Below are positions 51,890-60,358 of a DNA stretch of 64,000 bases, piece after piece; the first letter of the stretch is position 1, and each line of letters starts with the position of its first letter. The notes under the pieces were generated by a model. It was not told the DNA's origin, did not search any database, and saw only the letters and a program-made list of their open reading frames with translations. The stretch lies in the NCBI RefSeq assembly GCF_026341775.1, contig NZ_JAPEOB010000001.1:682001-746000 (forward strand), given 5' to 3'. This DNA comes from Streptomyces sp. NBC_00654 (GTDB lineage: Bacteria > Actinomycetota > Actinomycetes > Streptomycetales > Streptomycetaceae). A program made the translations under genes and the position numbers.

Positions 51890-54378
51890 GCCTCGCACTG
51901 CAGGGCATGAAGACCCGCTGGGTCACCTTCGTCGGCTCCTTCATCGCCCTGGCCCTGGGCGTCGGGCTGATCGCCACCACCGGGCTCGCCCTCGCGGCCA
52001 CCTTCAGCGCCCCGGACCGCGGCCCCGAACGGTTCGCCAAGGCCCCCGTCGTCGTCCAGGCCTCCGACCGGCTGCGGGTCGACACCCCGATCGGCATCCG
52101 GACCCAGCCGCTGGACAACCCCCGCCCGGTGCCGGAGGAACTGGCCGCCCGGCTGGCCGGTCTCGGCCGCACGGTCGAGGACCGGACCTTCCCGGTCACC
52201 GTCCGGGACGCGGACCTCGACGGCGACGGCGAGGGAACGGTCGGCCACCCCTGGTCGGTCGCGGGCTCCACCCCGTACCGGATCTCCGGCGGACGCGCCC
52301 CCTCAGCGCCCGGCGAGGTCGTCGTCACGGCCGGGCCTGGCGCCGATGTGCGCGCGGGGGACCGGATCGAGGTCGCCACATCGGCCGGCACCCGGACCCG
52401 GACCGTCGTCGGCACCGTGGCGACGGCGGGCTTCGAGACCGCCGTGTTCTTCACCGACGCGGAGGCCGCCAGGATCTCCCCGGCCATCGACGCCGTGGTG
52501 GTGCACGCGGACGCGGAGCGGGTGCGGGCGCTGGCGGGGGAGGGGACCGGCATGGTCGTCCTCACCGGCGACGACCGGCGCCGCGCCGACCCCGACCCGG
52601 ACCGCGACGACGAGGCGATGGTCTCCGTCAACGCGCTGCTGGGCACCGCCGCCGCCATCACCGGATTCGTCTCCGTCTTCGTCGTCGCCTCCACGTTCTC
52701 CTTCGCCGTGGCCCAGCGCAGGCGCGAGTTCGGCCTGCTGCGCACGGCGGGCGCCACCCCCAACCAGGTACGGCGGATGGTGTACGCGGAAGCCGTCGTC
52801 ATCGGCATCCTGGCCTCGGCCGCCGGCTGCTGGCTGGGCGCCGCCGGAGCGCCGCGCCTCGCCGCCTGGATGGTCGACGTGGAGATCGCGCCCCACTGGT
52901 TCGCCATCGGCGACCAGACCTGGCCCCTGCACACCGCCTTCTGGACCGGGCTGTTCGTGGCCATGGCCGGAGTGCTGGTCTCCTCCTACCGGGCCGGGAA
53001 GGTCGGCCCCACCGAGGCCCTGCGCGAATCGGCCGTCGACAGCCGGGCGATGCCGCTGAGCCGCTGGCTGATGGCCGTGCTCGTGCTGCTCACCGGACTC
53101 GGGCTGCTGGGCATGGCGCTGGTCTCCGACCCCGGGGACGTACTCAAGCGCAAGACCTACATCACCCAGCCGATGCTGCTGATCGTCGGGTTCGCCCTGT
53201 TCGCACCGGTCCTGGTCCGGCCGCTGACCCGGCTGCTGACCTGGCTGCCCGCCCAGCTGCCCGGCGCCACCGGCGTACTGGCCAGGGAGAACGCGGCCGC
53301 CGGGGTGCGCAGGACCGCCGCCGTGGCCGCCCCCGTCATCATCACCGTCGCCCTCGCCGCCTCCCTCATGGGGACGACGGCCACCATCAACGAGGCCAAG
53401 GCCACCGAGGCGCGCAACCACACCGTCGCCGACTTCGTGATCGCCTCGGGCGACGAGGGCCGGGCCCTGTCCGCCCGGTTCGTCGAGCGCGCCCGCTCCA
53501 TCGACGGGGCCACCGTCAGCGCCTCGCGCTCCACCGGGGTGACGGTCCTCGAAGAGGGCACGGCCCTGGTCAAGTCCGAGGCGAAGGCGGTCACTCCGGC
53601 CGATCTCGCCGCCGTCTCCGACCTGCCCGTGGTGGCGGGCCGGCTCACCGACCTCGACGACCGGAGCATCGTCGTCAACGAGGAGTGGCTGACCACGACC
53701 GTGGGGCGGACGGTGTCCGTCTGGCTCGGCGACGGCCGCAAGGTCTCGCTCAAGGTCGCCGCCGTCCTCGGCACCGGTACCGGCAGCAACGGGGTGTATC
53801 TGACCCCGCGCAACGCCGCCGGCGCCGGGATCGACCGGATCGACGTCAAGGTGAAGGACGGCGCCGACCGCGCCGCCGTCGCCGCCGCCCTGCGCGAGGC
53901 GGGCGCGGCCACCGGCACCGAGGTGCTGACCAGGAGCGAGTGGGTGGAGAAGCACTACCCGCGCTCCAGCGAGAACACCCGGCTCGGCCTGCTGATGATC
54001 CTGGGCATCGCCCTCGTCTACACGGGCATCGCCCTCGCCAACACCCTGGTGATGGCCACCTCCGACCGGGTCCGCGACCTCGCGGTGCTCCGTCTCTCCG
54101 GCGCCACCAAGGCGCAGGTCCTGCGCCTGGTCGCGGTGGAGGCGCTGGTGGTGGTCGCGGTGGGAGCCGTGATCGGCGGCGCCGTGGCCGCGCTGAACCT
54201 GCTCGGGGTGTGGGGCGCGCTGGGACTGCTGGACGTGTGGTCGGCGGTCGTCGTGCCCTGGGGGACCGTCGGCGCGGTCGTCGCGGCCAGTGCCGTCCTC
54301 GCCACCGTCTCCGCCGTCCTGCCCGCCTCCTTCGCCCTGCGCACCCGGCCGGTCGAACTGGCCGGAATGCGCGAGTAG
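51883..54378 (+). CDS. FtsX-type ABC transporter permease
   Basis: Permease of 831 aa. One N-terminal helix, a large outer domain (~45-240), a block of three helices with an FtsX core (~250-370), further helices, a second large outer domain (~500-690) and a final three-helix FtsX block (~705-825). This duplicated layout is usual for actinobacterial MacB-like exporters. The GTG at 51883 overlaps the ATPase stop. Functions with the ATPase as one exporter. Confidence 0.9.
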   Translation: MLSLALQGMKTRWVTFVGSFIALALGVGLIATTGLALAATFSAPDRGPERFAKAPVVVQASDRLRVDTPIGIRTQPLDNPRPVPEELAARLAGLGRTVEDRTFPVTVRDADLDGDGEGTVGHPWSVAGSTPYRISGGRAPSAPGEVVVTAGPGADVRAGDRIEVATSAGTRTRTVVGTVATAGFETAVFFTDAEAARISPAIDAVVVHADAERVRALAGEGTGMVVLTGDDRRRADPDPDRDDEAMVSVNALLGTAAAITGFVSVFVVASTFSFAVAQRRREFGLLRTAGATPNQVRRMVYAEAVVIGILASAAGCWLGAAGAPRLAAWMVDVEIAPHWFAIGDQTWPLHTAFWTGLFVAMAGVLVSSYRAGKVGPTEALRESAVDSRAMPLSRWLMAVLVLLTGLGLLGMALVSDPGDVLKRKTYITQPMLLIVGFALFAPVLVRPLTRLLTWLPAQLPGATGVLARENAAAGVRRTAAVAAPVIITVALAASLMGTTATINEAKATEARNHTVADFVIASGDEGRALSARFVERARSIDGATVSASRSTGVTVLEEGTALVKSEAKAVTPADLAAVSDLPVVAGRLTDLDDRSIVVNEEWLTTTVGRTVSVWLGDGRKVSLKVAAVLGTGTGSNGVYLTPRNAAGAGIDRIDVKVKDGADRAAVAAALREAGAATGTEVLTRSEWVEKHYPRSSENTRLGLLMILGIALVYTGIALANTLVMATSDRVRDLAVLRLSGATKAQVLRLVAVEALVVVAVGAVIGGAVAALNLLGVWGALGLLDVWSAVVVPWGTVGAVVAASAVLATVSAVLPASFALRTRPVELAGMRE

Positions 54379-54473
54379 TCCGGGCCGACGGAAGGGCCCG
54401 CGGCGGCCCCGGGGCCGTCCGGGCCCCGGGTCCGTGAGCGGACATCATCAACGATCCTGAGAGGCAGAGCACG

Positions 54474-55142
54474 TTGACGAGCGACACCGGGGTGATGCTC
54501 CATGAGTTCCTGCGGTCCCCCATGCAGGTCGGCGCGGTGGCGCCGAGCTCGCGCAGGCTCGCTGCGGCGGTGACGGCGCCCGTACCCGAGGCCGGTGACC
54601 CCGTGGTCGTCGAACTCGGCCCGGGAACGGGCGCGTTCACCGGAATGATCCAGGAGCTGCTGGGTGGCCGCGGTCACCATGTGGCCGTGGAGATCAACCC
54701 CCGGCTGGCCGGCTCCCTGCGCAGACGCTTCCCGCGGGTCGAGGTGCTCACCGCCGAGGCCGCCGAACTGCCCCGGCTGCTCGCCGCGTGCGGGCACGGG
54801 TCGGCGGACGTCGTCATCAGCGGTCTGCCCTGGGCCTCCCTGCCGGAACGGACGCAGCACGAGACACTGTGCGCGGTGCGGGAGGTGCTCCCGGTGGACG
54901 GGGCGTTCACCACGTTCGGCTACGTCCACGCGATGCGGCTCGCGCCGGCCAGGCGGTTCCGCCGCATGCTCGGCGTGAACTTCGAGGAGGTCGTGGCGGG
55001 CCGCACCGTGTGGGGCAATCTGCCGCCGGCCTTCGTCTACCACAGCAGGCGTCCGCGCGACCTGGGTCCGATGCGCCGGCTGTCCGGGCACCGCCGCGCG
55101 GACTGCGCCTGCGCGGCGACGGGCGGGCCGGGCAACGGCTGA
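54474..55142 (+). CDS. SAM-dependent methyltransferase (PmtA/rRNA-MTase-like)
   Basis: Class I methyltransferase of 222 aa. SAM motif ELGPGTGAFT and acidic motif VAVEINPRL are clear. The catalytic region SGLPWASLP resembles the N-x-P-Y/L-type motifs of phospholipid N-methyltransferases and KsgA/Erm-like enzymes. The TTG at 54474 is chosen because GAGAGG lies eight bases upstream and the reading continues without alternatives. It follows the exporter by 95 bp, so it may be self-protection or lipid modification within the cluster; the substrate is unknown. Confidence 0.82.
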   Translation: MTSDTGVMLHEFLRSPMQVGAVAPSSRRLAAAVTAPVPEAGDPVVVELGPGTGAFTGMIQELLGGRGHHVAVEINPRLAGSLRRRFPRVEVLTAEAAELPRLLAACGHGSADVVISGLPWASLPERTQHETLCAVREVLPVDGAFTTFGYVHAMRLAPARRFRRMLGVNFEEVVAGRTVWGNLPPAFVYHSRRPRDLGPMRRLSGHRRADCACAATGGPGNG

Positions 55143-55175
55143 ACCCCGCGGCCCGCGCCGGCGCCGGGCCCCGGA

Positions 55176-55220
55176 ACCGAGTCCGCCGCCGCACCTCACA
55201 GGTGCGGCGGCGGACTCGGT
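55176..55220. terminator. Bidirectional terminator, 21-bp perfect inverted repeat
   Basis: Arms 55176-55196 and 55200-55220 are perfectly complementary over 21 bp with a CAC loop, between the convergent methyltransferase and oxygenase genes. Confidence 0.9.
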
Positions 55221-55235
55221 GGTGCCGGGGGTGCG

Positions 55236-56204
55236 TCAGGCGGACGGCTCCGCCATCGCCACCGCGATCCTGCGCGGGCCGGTGAACGGCTCCCGGGCGT
55301 GCGCGGCGAGCATGTTGTCGACGACCAGGATGTCGTGGCGCTCCCAGTCGAACCGGGTACTGGCCTCCCGGTAGCACTGACGCAGATGCGCCACCACGTC
55401 GTCCGGGATCGGCGCCCCGTCCCCGTAGTACGAGTTGGTCGGCAGGTCCTCGGGCGCGAATATCTCCTCCAGGCCCTCGCGCACATCCGCGCCCAGCGTG
55501 CTGACGTGGAAGAACGTGATGTGGTTGAACCACACCGGCTCGCCCGTCACCGGGTGGCGGTGCACCGCGTCGCGGATCGCGGTGGTCCGCATCCCGCCCT
55601 CGGTGAACTCCACGCCGATGCCCTTGTCGCGGCAGTACGCGGCGACCGCGTCCCGGTCGTCGGTGTTGAACGCCTGCTGCCACGGGACCCCGAAGTCCTG
55701 GTGGAAGTTGCGCACCACCCGCCAGCGGCGCCGGGTGAACTCCTCCCGTACGTCCGGGTCGATGGCCGCGTACACCGTGCGGATGTCCGCGAGCGGGGTG
55801 GCGCCCAGGGTGATCGCCGGCTCGATGCAGAAGAAGTACAGCGTGTGCGGCCAGACGGCCTGGTAGGAGTTCTCGTTGTGCAGGAAGATCTCCTCGTCCG
55901 CCGGATAGTCGGTCGAGGTGTACACCTGCCCCTTGATGGTGCTGCGCGGGGAGGAGCGCTCCGCGTACGTCAGGGGCGGCATCCCGGACAGCGCGTGCAC
56001 CGAACCGTTGAAGCCGTCCACCCCCTCGACCCGGAAGCCGCGCAGCAGCACGGCCCCCCGTTCGGTGAGGGCGGCACGCAGCTCGGGCCGGTTGCGGGCG
56101 ATGAACGCGCTCACCTCGGTGTCCGGGCCCGGGGCCAGGAAGACGCGTGGCAGGTATCCGGGCAGGTCGGTGCCGGTGGGCAGGGTGAAAGCCGATGTCG
56201 TCAT
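55236..56204 (-). CDS. TauD/SyrP-like Fe(II)/2-oxoglutarate oxygenase A
   Basis: Non-haem iron oxygenase of 322 aa of the TauD/TfdA class, closest in style to SyrP-like amino-acid hydroxylases of NRPS clusters. The iron facial triad is visible as H109-N-E111 (FLHNEN) and His302 (DNMLAAHAREPF); Arg of GPRR would bind 2-oxoglutarate. ATG at 56204. Last gene of the NRPS operon, 16 bp after the PPTase stop. It probably beta-hydroxylates a precursor or carrier-bound residue. Confidence 0.88.
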   Translation of the reverse strand: MTTSAFTLPTGTDLPGYLPRVFLAPGPDTEVSAFIARNRPELRAALTERGAVLLRGFRVEGVDGFNGSVHALSGMPPLTYAERSSPRSTIKGQVYTSTDYPADEEIFLHNENSYQAVWPHTLYFFCIEPAITLGATPLADIRTVYAAIDPDVREEFTRRRWRVVRNFHQDFGVPWQQAFNTDDRDAVAAYCRDKGIGVEFTEGGMRTTAIRDAVHRHPVTGEPVWFNHITFFHVSTLGADVREGLEEIFAPEDLPTNSYYGDGAPIPDDVVAHLRQCYREASTRFDWERHDILVVDNMLAAHAREPFTGPRRIAVAMAEPSA

Positions 56205-56220
56205 GATGCGCAGAGCTCCT

Positions 56221-57018
56221 TCAGGAGCGGAAGGGTTCGAGGACGGATTGGGAGCCGGGGTGCCGGGCCCCGGCGTCCGGGGCGTGCGGATCGCGCAGGA
56301 GGACCGGTCCGGTGGAGCCGGCCGGCCGGGCGAGCGCCACGAACAGACCCCGTTCGCCGGGCAGGTCCTGGACCAGCCAGTCGTCGCCGCCCGACGACTC
56401 GCCGCCGTGCACGACGAGGGGGCCGGGGTGCTCGGGCCGGACCTCCAGGGCCTTGAGGTCCGCGGTGATACCGGTACCGATTGCCTTCACTACCGCCTCC
56501 TTGCGGGTCCAGCACCGCAGGAAGGCGGCCTGGCGTGCGCCGTCGTCCGGCAGGCTGTCCAGATGGGCCAGTTCGGATGGGGACATGACCAGGGAGGCGG
56601 CGCCGGCCGGGCTTCCCGACCTGCCGTCCTCCACATCGACGCCGACCTGTCCCGAGGTGGTCACCGCGAGGGCCCAGTGCGGCCCCGCGTGGGAGAGGTT
56701 GAAGTCGAGGGCGGTGGGCGGCCCGATCACGACCGGTCTGCCGTGATCGGGGTCCGCGCACCAGGGACAGGGCTTCGTACCGAACCGGATCCCGGCCGGC
56801 GGCACCTCCAGGTACCGGGCCAGGACCCGGCGTACGGCGATGTGCGCGCCCGCGTACCGCAGCCCCTCGGCGGGCGGTCTGCGGCGCATCACCGCGCGCT
56901 CGGCGGCCGAGAGCAGCCGCAGATCGGCGGCCGGCGGGGCACCGTGAGTGGTGCCCTGCCAGACGTGCGTGCCGCCGCTGTCCCACAGTGCGCGGTACTC
57001 GCGCTCAGTGGTGTTCAC
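56221..57018 (-). CDS. 4'-phosphopantetheinyl transferase (Sfp type)
   Basis: PPTase of 265 aa. It transfers the phosphopantetheine arm of CoA to the PCP serine. Motifs in order: FGTKPCPWC..., NLSHAGPHWALAV, GVDVE (Mg-binding Asp/Glu), and CWTRKEAVVKAIG. GTG start at 57018. It lies between the two oxygenase genes with gaps of 6 and 16 bp, so it is in the same operon. The partner is the PCP of the adjacent NRPS. Confidence 0.93.
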   Translation of the reverse strand: MNTTEREYRALWDSGGTHVWQGTTHGAPPAADLRLLSAAERAVMRRRPPAEGLRYAGAHIAVRRVLARYLEVPPAGIRFGTKPCPWCADPDHGRPVVIGPPTALDFNLSHAGPHWALAVTTSGQVGVDVEDGRSGSPAGAASLVMSPSELAHLDSLPDDGARQAAFLRCWTRKEAVVKAIGTGITADLKALEVRPEHPGPLVVHGGESSGGDDWLVQDLPGERGLFVALARPAGSTGPVLLRDPHAPDAGARHPGSQSVLEPFRS

Positions 57019-57024
57019 CCGGGC

Positions 57025-57966
57025 TCAGTCGGACATCGCGACGAGCACGCGGCGCGTACCCGTGAACGGGCGGCGGCCGTGCGACACGAGCATGTTGTCG
57101 ATGAGCATCAGGTCCCCGGTGCGCCAGTCGCAGTTCCGGGCAGCCTCCAGGCCCCGGTCGCGGACCTGGATGACGTACTCGTCCGGGATCGGTGAACCGT
57201 CGGCGAACGTCACCGACTGGGGCAGTTCGTCGGCCGGGAGGATCGCCGCCAGCGCCGCCGCGGTGTCGTCACCGAGGCCCGCCGGGTGCCACTGGTCGGA
57301 CTGGTTGAACCAGACCTCCGCGCCGGTCACCGGGTGGATCGCGGTGGAGGGGCGCACCTGGCTGATGCGCAGCGAGCCGTCGGCCTTCCACTCCCAGGTG
57401 GCGCCGGTGTTGCCGAGGAACGTCTCGACCTCGGCCCGGTCCTTCGTCTCGAAGGTGTCCTGCCAGCTCTTGCCGAGCCCGAAGCCGTCGTGGAGGTTCT
57501 GCTGGTAGCAGACCCCGCCCCTGAACGCCTCGCGGACCTCGGGGTCCAGGGACTCCAGCCACAGCGCGGAGTCGGTGACCGGGGTCGCCCCGCCCGTCTC
57601 GGCGGCCTTCTGGCAGAAGAACAGCAGCCGGGCCGGCCACTGGTGGGCGTACGACATCTCGTTGTGCATCGAGATGGTGAACTCCTGCGGGTACTCCGTG
57701 GAGGTGTAGACGTTCTTGCCGACCTTCGTACGGGGCGAGTTGCCGTGCACATAGGCCAGCCGGTTGGGCAGCAGCTCGTTCATGATCTTTTCGAGCGTGT
57801 CCTCGGTGACCCCGAAGCCGCGGAAGATCAGGGCCTTCTCCTTGACGAGCTGGTCGGAGATGGCCGAGGTGTCACTGACCACCTCGAACAGACCCGCGCT
57901 GGACGCCTCCACCCCGGAGTTCTCGGGAGTGATGACGAGTGGAACCCAGCTGTTGGACGCGTTCAT
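57025..57966 (-). CDS. TauD/SyrP-like Fe(II)/2-oxoglutarate oxygenase B
   Basis: 313-aa paralogue of the oxygenase at 55236. Iron ligands are H101-N-E103 (SMHNEM) and His296 (DNMLVSHGRRPF), with Arg in GTRR for 2-oxoglutarate. The two enzymes align along their length, but the loop after ~aa 180 differs, so they probably act on different substrates or positions. ATG at 57966 overlaps the MFS stop by four bases. Confidence 0.88.
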   Translation of the reverse strand: MNASNSWVPLVITPENSGVEASSAGLFEVVSDTSAISDQLVKEKALIFRGFGVTEDTLEKIMNELLPNRLAYVHGNSPRTKVGKNVYTSTEYPQEFTISMHNEMSYAHQWPARLLFFCQKAAETGGATPVTDSALWLESLDPEVREAFRGGVCYQQNLHDGFGLGKSWQDTFETKDRAEVETFLGNTGATWEWKADGSLRISQVRPSTAIHPVTGAEVWFNQSDQWHPAGLGDDTAAALAAILPADELPQSVTFADGSPIPDEYVIQVRDRGLEAARNCDWRTGDLMLIDNMLVSHGRRPFTGTRRVLVAMSD

Positions 57967-59288
57967 GCGGTTTCTCCTTGTGCATCGGATGGTGCGTCGG
58001 GTCGTGCTTCGGATGGTGCGTCGGGTGATTCATGGGTGAGCCGGTGGAGCCGGGAGAGCCTGGACAGGGCGGCGGTGAGCGCCAGTACGGCCATCACCGC
58101 CCCGAGGACCGCGGCCGTGACCGCCGCGCCCATGGCGTCCAGGAGCAGCCCGCCGGCCAGGACGCCCAGCGAGTTGGCCCCCGAACCGAACAGCTGGAGC
58201 ACGCTGTTGACCCGCCCCTGGAGCGCGTCGGGCGTGATCTCGACCTGGTAGATCCCCCCGGCGACATTGACCACGCCGCCGACGAAGCTCATCCCGGCGA
58301 ACAGCGCGCCGAGCAGAACGGGGGACCTGGTCAGGGCCAGGGCCGGGACCAGGACGGCCCAGGCGGCCAGAGCCGCGCAGACCAGCACGGGCAGCCCGAG
58401 CCGGCGCGAGGCCCGGCCCCCGGCGAGCGCCCCGCAGGCCCCGCCGACCCCGCTGATGGCGGCGATCACACCGACCGTCCCGGCCGAGAGACCGTCCTGG
58501 TACAGGACGAAGGCGGGCAGCAGCGCGAGCGCCTGGAAGATCACATTGCTGCCGGAGATCAGCAGCGTGATCCGCCGCAGGAAGCGGCGCTGCCACAGCC
58601 ACCGCACCCCTTCGGCGATCTCCGGGCCGAGCCTGCGCCGCCGGGCGGGCTCCGCCTTCTGCTGGAACGGCTTCCTGATCAGCAGGACGGCGGCCAGCGA
58701 GAGCAGGTGCGCCACCCCCGCGAGCAGGAACGGCGACCACCGCACCGCCGCGAACGCCACGCTTCCGGCGGGCTGCCCGACGAGTCCGGCGGCCCGCCCC
58801 CGCGCCTCGTTCCCGGCGAGTGCCGCCGTCAGCTGCGAGGCCGGCACCACATGGCGTACGCCGGCCCGTTCGGCCAGCCGGTAGCAGACCATCAGGGTGC
58901 CCTCGACGAACGCGGCGGCCGCCAGATGCGGCAGCCACACCCGCCCGAAGGCCACCGCCGCGACGACGCTCGCCGCGCTCAGCGCGCAGCCCGCGCTGCA
59001 CAGGACCATCATCCGCCTGCGGTCCCAGCGGTCCACCAGCGCGCCGGCCGGCAACTGGATCAGCAGCTGCGGCAGTTGCGCGGCGAACCCCGCCACGGCC
59101 GCGGCCGACGCCGATCCGGTGGACCAGAGCAGCAGCAGCGGGTAGGCCACGGAGGAGGCGCGGGAACCGAGGAGCGTGAGCCCCGCGCCGCCCCACAGCA
59201 GCAGGAAGTCGCGGTTGCGGCGCAGCGGGACCGGGGTGGGTCCCGCCGCGTCCGCCACCGGCGGTGCCGCCTCGCCGGTGATGCTCAT
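57963..59288 (-). CDS. MFS exporter
   Basis: Major facilitator protein of 441 aa with 12 predicted helices in the MFS_3/TetV-like (MefA) style. The motif-A-like loop GALVDRWDRRRMM follows helix 2. The C-terminus is a short Asp/Ala/Pro repeat (DAPSEARPDAPSDAQ). ATG at 59288 inside the ATGA overlap with the carbamoyltransferase stop. It probably exports the peptide product. Upstream in-frame codons overlap the carbamoyltransferase and are rejected. Confidence 0.88.
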   Translation of the reverse strand: MSITGEAAPPVADAAGPTPVPLRRNRDFLLLWGGAGLTLLGSRASSVAYPLLLLWSTGSASAAAVAGFAAQLPQLLIQLPAGALVDRWDRRRMMVLCSAGCALSAASVVAAVAFGRVWLPHLAAAAFVEGTLMVCYRLAERAGVRHVVPASQLTAALAGNEARGRAAGLVGQPAGSVAFAAVRWSPFLLAGVAHLLSLAAVLLIRKPFQQKAEPARRRRLGPEIAEGVRWLWQRRFLRRITLLISGSNVIFQALALLPAFVLYQDGLSAGTVGVIAAISGVGGACGALAGGRASRRLGLPVLVCAALAAWAVLVPALALTRSPVLLGALFAGMSFVGGVVNVAGGIYQVEITPDALQGRVNSVLQLFGSGANSLGVLAGGLLLDAMGAAVTAAVLGAVMAVLALTAALSRLSRLHRLTHESPDAPSEARPDAPSDAQGETA

Positions 59289-60358
59289 CCGCGCCGCGCG
59301 GCGCCCGTGGAGGCCGCGGAGGTGCCCGTACCGGCCGCGGAGGCCGCGGAGGTGCCCGTACCGGCCGCGGAGGCTCCCGCCCGGCACCACTTCAGTACCG
59401 CCATCGCGCTGTGCATCTTGTTCTCGGCCTGCTCGAAGGCGATGCTCCGGGGCCCGTCGAGCACCGCTCCGGTGACCTCGTCGCCCCGGTGCGCGGGCAG
59501 GTCGTGCAGGAAGACCGCCTTGGGGCTGGTCTCCCACAGGTCCTCGGTCACCTGGAAGGGGGCGAAGACCTTGCGCCAGTCCGGATCGGCCTTCGCCGTT
59601 CCCGTGGTCTGCCAGCGCGTGGTGTAGATGGCGTCGAAGCCCCCGGGCAGGTCCGCCGTGTCGTGGCGCTCCCGGACGCCCGCGCCCGAGGCCGCCGCGT
59701 TCCGTTCGGCACGCGCGAGCATCGCCGGGTCGAGCCCGTAGCCGGGCGGGGTGCGCAGCTCCAGCTCGGTGCCCTCGAAGCGGGTGAGCGCGAGGGCCAG
59801 GGCGGAGGCGGAGTTGTTGCCCTCGCCGACGTACAGGACGCGCAGCCCGGTGAGAGCGCCGAACGTCATCCGCAGCGTGGTGAGGTCGGTGAGCGCCTGC
59901 GTGGGGTGTTCGTCGGCGCTCATCGCGTTGATGACGGACATCCGGTCCTGCCGGGCCCAGGCCCGCATCTCCGCCGGGTCGCCCGCGGTCCGGGCGACCA
60001 GCACATCGAGCATCCGGGACAGCACGGCCCCGGTGTCCTCGCTGGTCTCCCCGGTGTTGAGCTGGAGGTCGCCGGGCCCGTAGGTGAGCAGCGAGGCGCC
60101 CAGCCGCAGCGCTCCGCTGGAGAATGCCGTACGGGTCCGGGTGGACGTCTTGCTGAAGTAGACGCCCACCACCTCGTCGGTCAGCGGCCGTTCGCCGCGG
60201 ACGCCCTCGGAGGCGAACGCGCAGCCGTCGGCGACGATGGTGTTCAGGTCCTCGTCGGTGAGGTCGTTGATGGATATCAGGTGGCGTACGGACGGTTCCT
60301 GCACGGTGTCCTCCGGATCGGTCTGCCGGCGCGGGGTCGGGTGTGCCTGCCGGGTCAT
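59285..60358 (-). CDS. Ornithine-transcarbamylase-like carbamoyltransferase, altered substrate site
   Basis: 357-aa carbamoyltransferase that would transfer carbamoyl from carbamoyl phosphate to an amine. Carbamoyl-phosphate motif STRTRTAF (Ser72-) and EHPTQ are intact. Two ornithine-binding landmarks are changed: the HCLP motif is HDLP (His285, Asp286) and the SMG loop reads TTG (YTTRWQTTGTAKA). It is therefore unlikely to be a plain ornithine enzyme. A comparable OTC-like enzyme, VioL of viomycin synthesis, carbamoylates diaminopropionate. The last 30 aa are a duplicated Ala/Gly/Thr/Ser tail. ATG at 60358 overlaps the NRPS stop. Confidence 0.87.
   Translation of the reverse strand: MTRQAHPTPRRQTDPEDTVQEPSVRHLISINDLTDEDLNTIVADGCAFASEGVRGERPLTDEVVGVYFSKTSTRTRTAFSSGALRLGASLLTYGPGDLQLNTGETSEDTGAVLSRMLDVLVARTAGDPAEMRAWARQDRMSVINAMSADEHPTQALTDLTTLRMTFGALTGLRVLYVGEGNNSASALALALTRFEGTELELRTPPGYGLDPAMLARAERNAAASGAGVRERHDTADLPGGFDAIYTTRWQTTGTAKADPDWRKVFAPFQVTEDLWETSPKAVFLHDLPAHRGDEVTGAVLDGPRSIAFEQAENKMHSAMAVLKWCRAGASAAGTGTSAASAAGTGTSAASTGAARRG
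59311..59370. repeat. 30-bp exact tandem duplication in the carbamoyltransferase 3' end
   Basis: 59311-59340 is repeated exactly at 59341-59370, in frame, duplicating a 10-residue Ala/Gly/Thr/Ser segment at the C-terminus. Probably a slippage product. Confidence 0.9.
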
